Source: Pseudoxanthomonas sp. PXM01 (GTDB lineage Bacteria > Pseudomonadota > Gammaproteobacteria > Xanthomonadales > Xanthomonadaceae). Taken from it: a DNA stretch of 64,000 nucleotides. Position 1 is the first letter of the stretch, and each line of letters starts with the position of its first letter. The notes under the pieces are model-generated. The model worked only from the letters and a program-made list of their open reading frames with translations, was not told where the DNA came from and made no database searches. The stretch spans positions 992,001 through 1,056,000 of the forward strand of contig NZ_JACVAJ010000001.1 of NCBI RefSeq assembly GCF_014851815.1, read 5' to 3'. The position numbers and the translations under genes are program-made. Below are positions 47,131 to 54,756 of the stretch, one piece after another.

Positions 47131-49065
47131 ATGTGCGGCATAGCCGGCTTCGTGGCTCTCTCCGCCGGCCCGGAAGCGCCCGAGGCGGAACTGTCGACCA
47201 TGATCACCCGGTTGGCGCACCGCGGGCCGGACGGCTATGGCTTCCACGTCGAACCCGGTGTCGGCCTGGCGCACGCACGGCTGTCGATCATCGACCTCGC
47301 CACGGGCGACCAGCCGATCCGCAATCCCGGCGGCACGGTCTGGACCGTGTTCAACGGCGAGATCTTCAACTACCTGGAACTGCGCCGGGAACTGGAAGCG
47401 GCCGGCCACCGGTTCTACACGCAATCGGACACCGAAGTCATCGTGCACCTGTACGACCGGTACGGGGACGATTTCGTCGAACACCTCAACGGCCAGTTCG
47501 CCATCGCGCTGTGGGACAACCAGCGGCGGCGCCTGGTGCTGGCGCGTGATCGCGCGGGCATCCGCCCGCTGTTCCATGCGCAGGGCCGCGGCTGCCTGTG
47601 GTTCGCCTCCGAAGTGAAGGCCCTGCACGCCGTGCTGCCGGCCACCCGCGCGCTGGACCCGATCGGGCTGGCGCAGACCCTGACCTACTGGGCACCGGTC
47701 GATCCCGGCACGGTCTACGCGGACGTCCAGAGCCTGCCGCCCGGCTGCCTGATGTCCATCGAGCACGATGGCCGCCAGACCCTGCGCCGCTACTGGGACT
47801 GGCGCTTCCCGGATGCCGAAGAGACGTCGCCGGCACGCTTTCCGGACAGCATCGAAGCCGCCACCGCCCAGCTTCGCGACCTGCTGGTCGATGCCGTACG
47901 GCTGCAGCTGCGCGCCGACGTTCCGGTCGGCGCCTACCTGAGCGGCGGGCTGGATTCCTCCGGCATCGTCGCGATGATCAAGGGCTTCACCGATACGCCG
48001 GTCCGTACGTTCTCGGTGGCGTTCGAGGACGGCGAGTTCGACGAGAGCGAACACCAGGCGGCGATGGTGCGGCACCTGGGCACCGAGCACACCATGCTGC
48101 GCTGCACCCGCCGCGACATCGGCGAGGCCTTTCCGCGCCTGATCCGCCACACGGAAACCCCCATCCTGCGCACGGCCCCGGTACCGCTGATGCTGCTGGC
48201 CGGCAGCGTCCGCGAACACGGCTACAAGGTCGTGCTGACCGGCGAAGGCGCGGACGAGGTGTTCGGCGGCTACGACATCTTCAAGGAAGCCAAGGTCAGG
48301 CGCTTCTGGGCCCGGCAACCCGGGTCCCGGTTGCGTCCGCGCCTGCTGGAGCGGCTGTACGGCTACCTGCCCAACTCGCCCGTGCGCAATCCGGCCTTCG
48401 CCCAGCAGTTCTTCGGGCAGGGCATGGAACACCTGCACCGCCCCATCTTCGCCCATGTGCCGCGCTGGGCCACGTCGCAGCGCGCGCTCGGCCTGCTGTC
48501 GTCCGACCTGCGCGCCGCGGTCGGCGACTGGGATCCGCTCGCGGCGTACGAACGCACGCTCCCTTCGGACATCGCCTCCTGGGCGCCGATGGCGCGCGAC
48601 CAGTACGTGGAAGCCAAGAGCCTGCTCGCCGGCTACCTGCTGTCGTCGCAGGGCGACCGGGTGGCGATGGCCAACTCCATCGAAGGACGCTTCCCGTTCC
48701 TGGACCATCGCGTGATCGAGTTCGCCAACCGCCTGCCCCCCAGCTTCAAGCTGCGCGGCATGACCGAGAAGTACCTGCTGCGCAAGGCGCTGGCGGACCT
48801 GCTGCCCGCCGACATCCTGCGCCGCACCAAGCAACCCTACCGCGCCCCGGACAGCCAGAGCTTCTTCTTCGACGGTAAACCGCTGGATTACGTCGCCGAG
48901 CTGTTCAGCCCGGAATCGCTGCGCGAAGCCGGGTATTTCGACCCTGCCGCAGCGGGCCGGCTGTTCGAGAAATGCCGCCAGGGGCGCGCCACCGGGTTCG
49001 CCGACAACCAGGCGTTCGTGGGCATCCTCTCGACGATGCTGGTGCACCGGCAGCTGCGCACCTGA
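47131..49065 (+). CDS. asnB: Asparagine-synthase-type amidotransferase (exosortase-A-associated class 1-like)
   Basis: The enzyme hydrolyses glutamine and transfers ammonia to an adenylated carboxylate. The 644-residue protein has N-terminal Cys2 (MCGIAGFV) with RGPDGYG and the GATase II domain (about 2-210). The synthetase domain has the ATP-PPase loop SGGLDSS (271-277), TGEGADEVFGGYD and FPFLDHRVIEFA. In EPS loci such enzymes usually amidate an uronic acid rather than aspartate, which suits the uronate genes at the start of the locus. CAGGAG precedes the ATG. It is followed by an ACP and an acyl ligase. Confidence 0.92.
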   Translation: MCGIAGFVALSAGPEAPEAELSTMITRLAHRGPDGYGFHVEPGVGLAHARLSIIDLATGDQPIRNPGGTVWTVFNGEIFNYLELRRELEAAGHRFYTQSDTEVIVHLYDRYGDDFVEHLNGQFAIALWDNQRRRLVLARDRAGIRPLFHAQGRGCLWFASEVKALHAVLPATRALDPIGLAQTLTYWAPVDPGTVYADVQSLPPGCLMSIEHDGRQTLRRYWDWRFPDAEETSPARFPDSIEAATAQLRDLLVDAVRLQLRADVPVGAYLSGGLDSSGIVAMIKGFTDTPVRTFSVAFEDGEFDESEHQAAMVRHLGTEHTMLRCTRRDIGEAFPRLIRHTETPILRTAPVPLMLLAGSVREHGYKVVLTGEGADEVFGGYDIFKEAKVRRFWARQPGSRLRPRLLERLYGYLPNSPVRNPAFAQQFFGQGMEHLHRPIFAHVPRWATSQRALGLLSSDLRAAVGDWDPLAAYERTLPSDIASWAPMARDQYVEAKSLLAGYLLSSQGDRVAMANSIEGRFPFLDHRVIEFANRLPPSFKLRGMTEKYLLRKALADLLPADILRRTKQPYRAPDSQSFFFDGKPLDYVAELFSPESLREAGYFDPAAAGRLFEKCRQGRATGFADNQAFVGILSTMLVHRQLRT

Positions 49066-49137
49066 GGCCGGCGGCTGTTGGCCGCCGCCGCAACGTTCGT
49101 CCGTTAAGGGGAAGAACTCCCGAAAGGACTGGGCAAC

Positions 49138-49386
49138 ATGCAACAACGGCAAGAGATCAAGCGCTACATCCTGCAGAATTTCCTGTTCGCCGACGACGAT
49201 TCCAGCCTCGGCGACCAGGATGCCCTGATCGCGGGAGGCATCATCGATTCCACCGGCATCATCGAACTGATCGACTTCCTGGAAGAACGCTTCCACATCG
49301 CCGTGACCCCCGAGGAAATGGTGCCGGCGAACTTCCACACGGTCGAATCGGTTGACGGCTTCGTGAGCCGCAAGCTCGCCAGCTGA
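49138..49386 (+). CDS. Stand-alone acyl carrier protein
   Basis: The 82-residue protein has the four-helix carrier layout with the attachment motif IIDSTGIIEL (Ser38 after Asp37) and an acidic helix II (LIDFLEERF). It can be activated by the phosphopantetheinyl transferase encoded about 3 kb downstream. Placed 8 bp before an AMP-forming ligase, it is the probable acceptor of the ligase product. It is preceded by a 72-bp gap after asnB. Confidence 0.9.
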   Translation: MQQRQEIKRYILQNFLFADDDSSLGDQDALIAGGIIDSTGIIELIDFLEERFHIAVTPEEMVPANFHTVESVDGFVSRKLAS

Positions 49387-49394
49387 CGCCGTCC

Positions 49395-50924
49395 GTGGAT
49401 TCGCTCCCCGCCCTGGTTGGCCGGATGGCCCGCCGCTCGCCTGCGGCCGTCGCACTGGTCGAGGCGGACCAGCGCCTGTCCTACGCCGCGTTCTGGCAGC
49501 GCGCGGGCGCGTTCGCGGAACACCTGCGGGAGCGGGGACTGCGGCCGGGTGAACGGGCCGCGATCCTGCTGCCCAACGGCAGCGACGCGGCCGTGGCGAT
49601 CTACGGAACCTGGCTGGCGGGCGGCGTGGCGGTGTCGCTGAACGTCCAGGCGCGCAGTCGCGACCTGGTGCCTTGGCTGCGGCATTGCGAAGCGCGCGTC
49701 CTGGTGCACCAGGCCGCCCACGCCGACGCCTTGGCCGCCGCTCAGGACATCGGGCCGTCGTTGCAGTGCGTGGTCGCGGGCACATTGACCTGGCCGACCG
49801 ACGAAGCGATCCCCGACGCCGGGCTGCCCTCGCCGGGCGAAGACGATCCGGCGCTGATCCTGTACACCTCCGGCACCACCGGTGCGCCCAAGGGCGTGAC
49901 CCTCAGCCACGGCAATCTGCTGGCCAACGCACGTGCCGTGGTGGCCTACCTGCAGCTATGCGAGCGCGACAGCGTGCTGAGCGTGCTGCCGTTCTACTAC
50001 GCCTATGGCGCATCGGTGCTGCACACGCATCTGCTGGTCGGCGCATGCGTGCACCTGGCCGACAATCTGGTGTTCCCGCACCTGCTGGTCGAGTACCTGC
50101 AGCGCGAGCGCATCACCGGCTTCTCCGGCGTGCCCTCCACGTTCGCGCTGCTGCTGGATCGCGTCCCCCTGCAGGACTACGACCTGTCTTCGCTGCGCTA
50201 CCTCACCCAGGCCGGCGGCGCGATGGCGCCTGCGCTCACCCGCCGCCTGCGCCTCGCCCTGCCCGGCCCGCGACTGTTCGTCATGTACGGCCAGACCGAG
50301 GCGACCTCGCGCATCACCTGGTTGCCGCCCGAGCGCCTGGACGACAAACCCGGCTCGGTGGGCATCCCCATCGAGGGCGTCGCGCTGCGCATCGTGCGCG
50401 ACGATGGCGCACCGGCTGCGCAGGGAGAGGACGGGGAGGTCTGCGTCCAGGGTCCCGGCGTGATGCTCGGCTACTGGCGGGACCCGGTCGTCACCGCCAA
50501 GGTCCTGAGGGACGGCTGGCTGCATACCGGCGATGTCGGTCGACTCGACGCCGATGGGTTCCTGTTCCTCGACGGCCGACGCAGCGACATGATCAAGACC
50601 GGTGCCCACCGCGTCTTCCCCGGCGATATCGAAGAAGCCATCGCCGAGCTTCCTGGCGTGAGCGAGGTGGCTGCCATCGGCATCGATGACGAGGTGCTCG
50701 GCCAGGTCATCAAGGCCTACGTCGTGCCGCACCCGCACGCTGCGCCCGATGTCGCGGCGATCCGCGCGCATTGCCGGCAGCGCCTCGCCGCCTACAAGGT
50801 GCCCAGGCACATCGAATTCGTCGACGCCCTGCCGCGCACCGCGTCGGGCAAGATCCGGCGCGCCGCGCTGGCGGAGGCTGCCGGCGTATCGCCCGGCCTC
50901 GCCACGAGCACGGCCTCGCCATGA
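49395..50924 (+). CDS. AMP-forming acyl-CoA/acyl-ACP ligase (exosortase-A-associated type)
   Basis: The 509-residue ANL-family enzyme has the P-loop YTSGTTGAPKG, the YGQTEATSRITWLP motif, GDVGRLDADGFLFLDGR (hinge region) and SDMIKTGAHR, with the catalytic lysine in ASGKIRR. It adenylates a carboxylic acid and passes it to the neighbouring ACP or to CoA. The start is a GTG at 49395, 8 bp after the ACP stop; the substrate pocket was not decoded. The stop overlaps a short reading frame (ATGA). Confidence 0.9.
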   Translation: MDSLPALVGRMARRSPAAVALVEADQRLSYAAFWQRAGAFAEHLRERGLRPGERAAILLPNGSDAAVAIYGTWLAGGVAVSLNVQARSRDLVPWLRHCEARVLVHQAAHADALAAAQDIGPSLQCVVAGTLTWPTDEAIPDAGLPSPGEDDPALILYTSGTTGAPKGVTLSHGNLLANARAVVAYLQLCERDSVLSVLPFYYAYGASVLHTHLLVGACVHLADNLVFPHLLVEYLQRERITGFSGVPSTFALLLDRVPLQDYDLSSLRYLTQAGGAMAPALTRRLRLALPGPRLFVMYGQTEATSRITWLPPERLDDKPGSVGIPIEGVALRIVRDDGAPAAQGEDGEVCVQGPGVMLGYWRDPVVTAKVLRDGWLHTGDVGRLDADGFLFLDGRRSDMIKTGAHRVFPGDIEEAIAELPGVSEVAAIGIDDEVLGQVIKAYVVPHPHAAPDVAAIRAHCRQRLAAYKVPRHIEFVDALPRTASGKIRRAALAEAAGVSPGLATSTASP

Positions 50925-50973
50925 CCACCGCATCCAGCTTCCTTCCCAACTTTTTCAGAATCCCGGAGACCGC

Positions 50974-51963
50974 ATGACCTCGCTCGACTGGAACGTGCTC
51001 GATATCGACTATGCGCAGGAAGCCGATCGGATCTGCAGCCGTATCCGCGAAATCACCGCGCGGCAGCTGCATCGCCGCGGCCTGGTCGTCGCCATTTCGG
51101 GCGGCATCGACAGCTCGGTCAGCGTGTCGCTGGCGGTGCGTGCGCTGGGTGCCGACCGCGTGTACGGCCTGATCCTGCCCGAGCGCGATTCGTCCGACGA
51201 CAGCGCGGCGCGTGCCCGCATCCTCGCCGAGCACCTCGGTATCCGCACCGAGACGGTGGACATCGCGCCCGCGCTCGAGGCGATCGGCTGCTACAGCGCG
51301 CGCGACGCCGCCGTGCGCTCCGCCCTGCCCGAGTACGGCGAGGGCTGGAAATTCAAGATCGTCATCGACGGTGGTGTCGAGGGCCGCTTCAACCGGTTCC
51401 GCCTGATCGCGGAGGATCCCGCCGGCGCGGTGCACGAGCGCGACCTGGGCCTGTCCGAGTACCTGACCATCGTCGCGGCGACCAACTTCAAGCAGCGCAT
51501 CCGCAAGACGCTCGAGTATTTCCACGCCGACCGCCTCAACTACGCCGTCGTCGGCACGCCCAACCGGCTGGAGTACGACCAGGGCTTCTTCGTGAAGAAC
51601 GGCGATGGATCGGCGGACGTCAAGCCGATCGCCCACCTCTACAAGTCGCAGGTGTACGGCATGGCGCGGCACCTGGGCCTGCCCGAGCGCGTGTGCGCCG
51701 CGATCCCGACCACCGATACCTACAGCCTTGCCCAGGGCCAGGACGAGTTCTACTTCGCGCTGCCGTTCCGGCAGATGGACCTGGCCGTGTGGGCGCTGAA
51801 CCACGACCGCTCGGCGGCCGACCTGGCGACAGCGCTCTCGATCGGCGAAGCGCAGGCGCAGGCCGTCTACGACGACATCCGCAACAAGCGACGAACCACG
51901 CGCTACCTGCACCAGCCGCCCGTGCTGGTGGTGGACGTCCCGGACCTGGACGACCACGCCTGA
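50974..51963 (+). CDS. nadE: NAD-synthetase-family amidating enzyme (NadE-like)
   Basis: The 329-residue N-type ATP pyrophosphatase has the P-loop SGGIDSS (42-48), ILPERDSSDDSAA, AATNFKQRIRKTL, VGTPNRLEYDQGFFVKNGDG (typical NadE), and IPTTDTYSLAQGQDEFYF. True NAD synthetases share these motifs, but this copy is longer than the common 275-residue form and sits in the ligase/NRPS cluster. It may make NAD or may amidate another adenylated carboxylate. The ATG at 50974 has GGAG nearby. Confidence 0.82.
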   Translation: MTSLDWNVLDIDYAQEADRICSRIREITARQLHRRGLVVAISGGIDSSVSVSLAVRALGADRVYGLILPERDSSDDSAARARILAEHLGIRTETVDIAPALEAIGCYSARDAAVRSALPEYGEGWKFKIVIDGGVEGRFNRFRLIAEDPAGAVHERDLGLSEYLTIVAATNFKQRIRKTLEYFHADRLNYAVVGTPNRLEYDQGFFVKNGDGSADVKPIAHLYKSQVYGMARHLGLPERVCAAIPTTDTYSLAQGQDEFYFALPFRQMDLAVWALNHDRSAADLATALSIGEAQAQAVYDDIRNKRRTTRYLHQPPVLVVDVPDLDDHA

Positions 51964-51979
51964 CGGCACGCCGATGCGA

Positions 51980-52762
51980 TCAGGGGGACGCCGGCGGCCA
52001 CCACCAGACAACCTGCACGTCGCTGCCCACGGGCAGCGCGATGGCAGCCTTGTGGCGTGCGCCTGCGTCGAGCATGCGCACTTCCAGTCCTGCGGCCACG
52101 TCGGTAGCAGGCAGGGGAACGCCTGCGGGTGCCGCAAACGTACTTGGCGGACGCTGCAGTCCCACGCCCTCCGCCTTCAGGTAGGCCTCCTTGCGCACCC
52201 AGATCGCGAGCAGTGCGTCCGCACGGTCCGCGTCGCCCAGGTGCGCCAGCACGTCGCGTTCGTCGGCATGCGTCGCCAGCCGGGCGATCTCTTCCATCGC
52301 ACCGGCGTGCGCCACCGGCTCCAGGTCGATGCCGACGCTGCCCGCATCGCTGATCGCGAAGGCGGCGAATCCCCGCGGATGGCTGAGGCTGGTGCAGACG
52401 CGGCCATGCATCCCCGACAGCCGCGGACGGCCCGCCTCGTCGCGATACAGCGGCACCTCCATCGGCGCTTCGCGAAGCCACGCGCCGAGCAGGAACCGGT
52501 GCAGCGCGTAGGCCAGCGCACGCTCCTCGCGGTCGGCTGCATCCCGCAGGCGATCCACGCGCGCGCGCTCCGGCGCATCGATCAGGACGCGCGCCTCCGC
52601 GCTCCACGGACGCCACACGGACAGGTCGCACAGCACGGCGACGATCGGATGCGTGCGACCCGCAACGCATGCGCCATCGCCACGCTGCAGCGCCGCGGCG
52701 AATGCCGCGGAAAAATCGATGGCAGAATGCCCGGGGGGATACGGCGTGAGGCGTCGGCTCAT
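51980..52762 (-). CDS. 4'-phosphopantetheinyl transferase (Sfp type)
   Basis: The 260-residue enzyme attaches phosphopantetheine to carrier proteins. The signature motifs GIDLEPV (Asp146, Glu148) and WVRKEAYLKAEG (Lys191, Glu192, Lys196) are intact, and CTSLSHPRGFAA is the expected preceding strand. It is the natural activator of the ACP at 49138 and the two T domains of the NRPS. It converges with the NadE-like gene (16 bp between) and is divergent from the GNAT-like gene. Confidence 0.92.
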   Translation of the reverse strand: MSRRLTPYPPGHSAIDFSAAFAAALQRGDGACVAGRTHPIVAVLCDLSVWRPWSAEARVLIDAPERARVDRLRDAADREERALAYALHRFLLGAWLREAPMEVPLYRDEAGRPRLSGMHGRVCTSLSHPRGFAAFAISDAGSVGIDLEPVAHAGAMEEIARLATHADERDVLAHLGDADRADALLAIWVRKEAYLKAEGVGLQRPPSTFAAPAGVPLPATDVAAGLEVRMLDAGARHKAAIALPVGSDVQVVWWWPPASP

Positions 52763-52852
52763 GCGCTCAGCATGCCATCGAACGACATCGCACCGCACCG
52801 CCCTGCCACCGTACCGCCAGCGCGCCGCGCCGGCCTCCATCAGTGAGCCCAG

Positions 52853-53911
52853 ATGCACGCCGAACAGACACCCGCTTACGTGATCGAGGAAGGGGACGCG
52901 ACACGCGACCGCGACGCGATCCTCACCGCATGGAGCGGCCATTTCGGCCCCGATGAGGAGCATGCCGGCAAGCTGGCGCACTTCTACGAGCACTGCCCGT
53001 TCGGCACGCCGATCATCCGGTTGTTGCGCCATGTCGAGTCCGGCCAGGTGGCCGGCGTCATCGCGGCGGTGCCGCGGCGGATGCTGCTCGATGGCGCGGA
53101 TATCCGCGCGGCGGTCATCTCCCACTTTTCGGTGCTGCCGGCCCACCGCACGCTGGGCCCGGCGTTGATGCTGCAGGCGGCGATCGTGGAGGCCTGCAAG
53201 GGGCGCTTCGATTTCATCTACGGCATCCCCAATCCGAAGGCGACGGCGATCCTGAAGCGCGCCGGCCATCGCACGCTGTGCCAGTTCGGCCGTTACGTGA
53301 AGGTCCTCCGATACGGCCAGTACCTGTCGCGCGTCATGCCCGCCCTGCTGGCGCGACCGCTCGCCCCCCTCGTCAATGCGGCGGTGCGCCTGCGCCACGC
53401 ACTGCGTGCCGCCGCGCGCGCAGGCACGCGCTGCCACTGGAGCGACGTACCCGATCCGCGCATGGACGCCGTGTGGCGTGATTCGGACACGGACCATGGC
53501 CTGCTGGCCGTGCGGGACACCGCAATGGCGAAGTGGCGCTTCAACACCGCGCCGAGCGAACGGATGCGCTTCCTGCTGGTCACGCAGGGCGAGCGGCTCT
53601 GCGCGTGGTTCGCCTGCGAGGACTCCACCGGCTCGCCGGGCACGCTGTCGGTGCTGGACTACTGGTTCGTCGAGAACACGCTGACGAAGCGCCGGCATGC
53701 GATCAAGGTACTGCTGGACCGGGCCGTCGCCGATGGCCATACCGCGGTCGACATCGGGATGACGGGCGACCGCCATGCGCGCGACGGCTGGTTGGGCGAG
53801 CGCTTCATCCACCGCAGCGACCAGCCGGTGATGGGGCGCTGGCTGCACCCGGACGATCCCGCACCCGATCCCGATCGCATCCACATGACCTACTCCGACC
53901 AGGATTCCTGA
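52853..53911 (+). CDS. GNAT/FemAB-like acyltransferase (paralog 1)
   Basis: The 352-residue protein has a GNAT-like N-terminal half (VISHFSVLPAHRTLGPALMLQAAI resembles the acetyl-CoA loop region) and a second half with MAKWRFNTAPSERMRFLLVT. Its substrate is unknown. It is a clear paralog of the protein at 62197: both share LGPALxLQ, IPNPKAT/FPNPLAT, RWRFN/DWRFDRSP and AWFAC segments. These flank the NRPS gene on both sides. It is divergent from the PPTase gene. Confidence 0.75.
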   Translation: MHAEQTPAYVIEEGDATRDRDAILTAWSGHFGPDEEHAGKLAHFYEHCPFGTPIIRLLRHVESGQVAGVIAAVPRRMLLDGADIRAAVISHFSVLPAHRTLGPALMLQAAIVEACKGRFDFIYGIPNPKATAILKRAGHRTLCQFGRYVKVLRYGQYLSRVMPALLARPLAPLVNAAVRLRHALRAAARAGTRCHWSDVPDPRMDAVWRDSDTDHGLLAVRDTAMAKWRFNTAPSERMRFLLVTQGERLCAWFACEDSTGSPGTLSVLDYWFVENTLTKRRHAIKVLLDRAVADGHTAVDIGMTGDRHARDGWLGERFIHRSDQPVMGRWLHPDDPAPDPDRIHMTYSDQDS

Positions 53912-53924
53912 GCGGCCCGATGCC

Positions 53925-54617
53925 TCAGGCGTGATTCGCGTAGACGCGGAAGCTGTCGTTCGCAGCGACCAGCCGCAACGTCGGCGCCCGGTCGAACACG
54001 GCATGGCAGACCGGGTTGGCATACCCGATGACCAGGCGTCGCGGTTTCGCGGCGACGCCGGCCTCGATGCCGGCAAGGACCTGCTGCATGACCACTTCGT
54101 CGAACGGATTGTAGAAATAGCAGAGCAGGTCGCCCTCCGGCAGCGCATAGCGCGTGGCGTCCATGCACGCCACGTCGATCCGCGACTGCGTGTCGCCGCT
54201 TTTTCGGCGGTAGCGTTCGATGTTGTCGCGGGCTTCGTCGCACAGCGAGGCGAACAATTCCACACCGACCACGCGCGCGAACCCGTGGTCGGCGGCGAGC
54301 ACCAGCGCGCGCCCCTTGCCGGAACCGAAATCGATGAAGGTGAACCGCCGCGGGTCCACATCCGGCAGCGCGCGCATCATGCGCTTGAACTTCGCGTAGG
54401 GCCACGGCTGGTAGAACACCGCGTGTGCCCCGTGCTCCTGCGCACCGTCGATGCGCGCCAGTTCGTCGACGGCGACGATGCCTTCGGTGCGGATGCCCAA
54501 CCGTCTTTCGTGGTACCTGTCGTAAGCCACGCGGCACCACACCGGTACGTTGCGCAGAACGCCCCGCACGCCGACCCGCTTCACCATCTTCGCCAGCTTG
54601 CTTGCATTACCCAGCAT
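53925..54617 (-). CDS. Class I SAM-dependent methyltransferase
   Basis: The 230-residue protein has motif I FIDFGSGKGRALVLA (95-109), the acidic loop GVELFASLCDEA, and YFYNPFDEVVMQQVL after motif IV. The start at 54617 (MLGNASKLAK) has CGGAG upstream. It could O- or N-methylate a sugar or an NRPS-derived group. It is divergent from the NRPS across 139 bp, which contains a spaced inverted repeat TCAGGGA...TCCCTGA. Confidence 0.8.
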   Translation of the reverse strand: MLGNASKLAKMVKRVGVRGVLRNVPVWCRVAYDRYHERRLGIRTEGIVAVDELARIDGAQEHGAHAVFYQPWPYAKFKRMMRALPDVDPRRFTFIDFGSGKGRALVLAADHGFARVVGVELFASLCDEARDNIERYRRKSGDTQSRIDVACMDATRYALPEGDLLCYFYNPFDEVVMQQVLAGIEAGVAAKPRRLVIGYANPVCHAVFDRAPTLRLVAANDSFRVYANHA

Positions 54618-54756
54618 CGATCGACTCCGGAATGTCAGGGAAATCCGGTGACCCGGCGTGGCCGCCTGCGTCAACCTGTCGCATGTCCCTGAAAGACACG
54701 GAGCGGAGGCCCGATACCGGCCCTGACCGATCGGCGCGACTATTTCCGTTCAATGG

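Noticed and set aside
46894-49785. A 963-codon open frame on the minus strand covering asnB and part of the ligase
   Set aside because: It is Arg/Pro/Gly-rich, has no recognisable domain and lies opposite a gene with complete family motifs; long antisense frames are common at this G+C content.
54635-54692. Spaced inverted repeat TCAGGGA...TCCCTGA before the NRPS
   Set aside because: Only 7 bp arms 44 bp apart; expected by chance in GC-rich DNA, so noted in the methyltransferase entry but not called.
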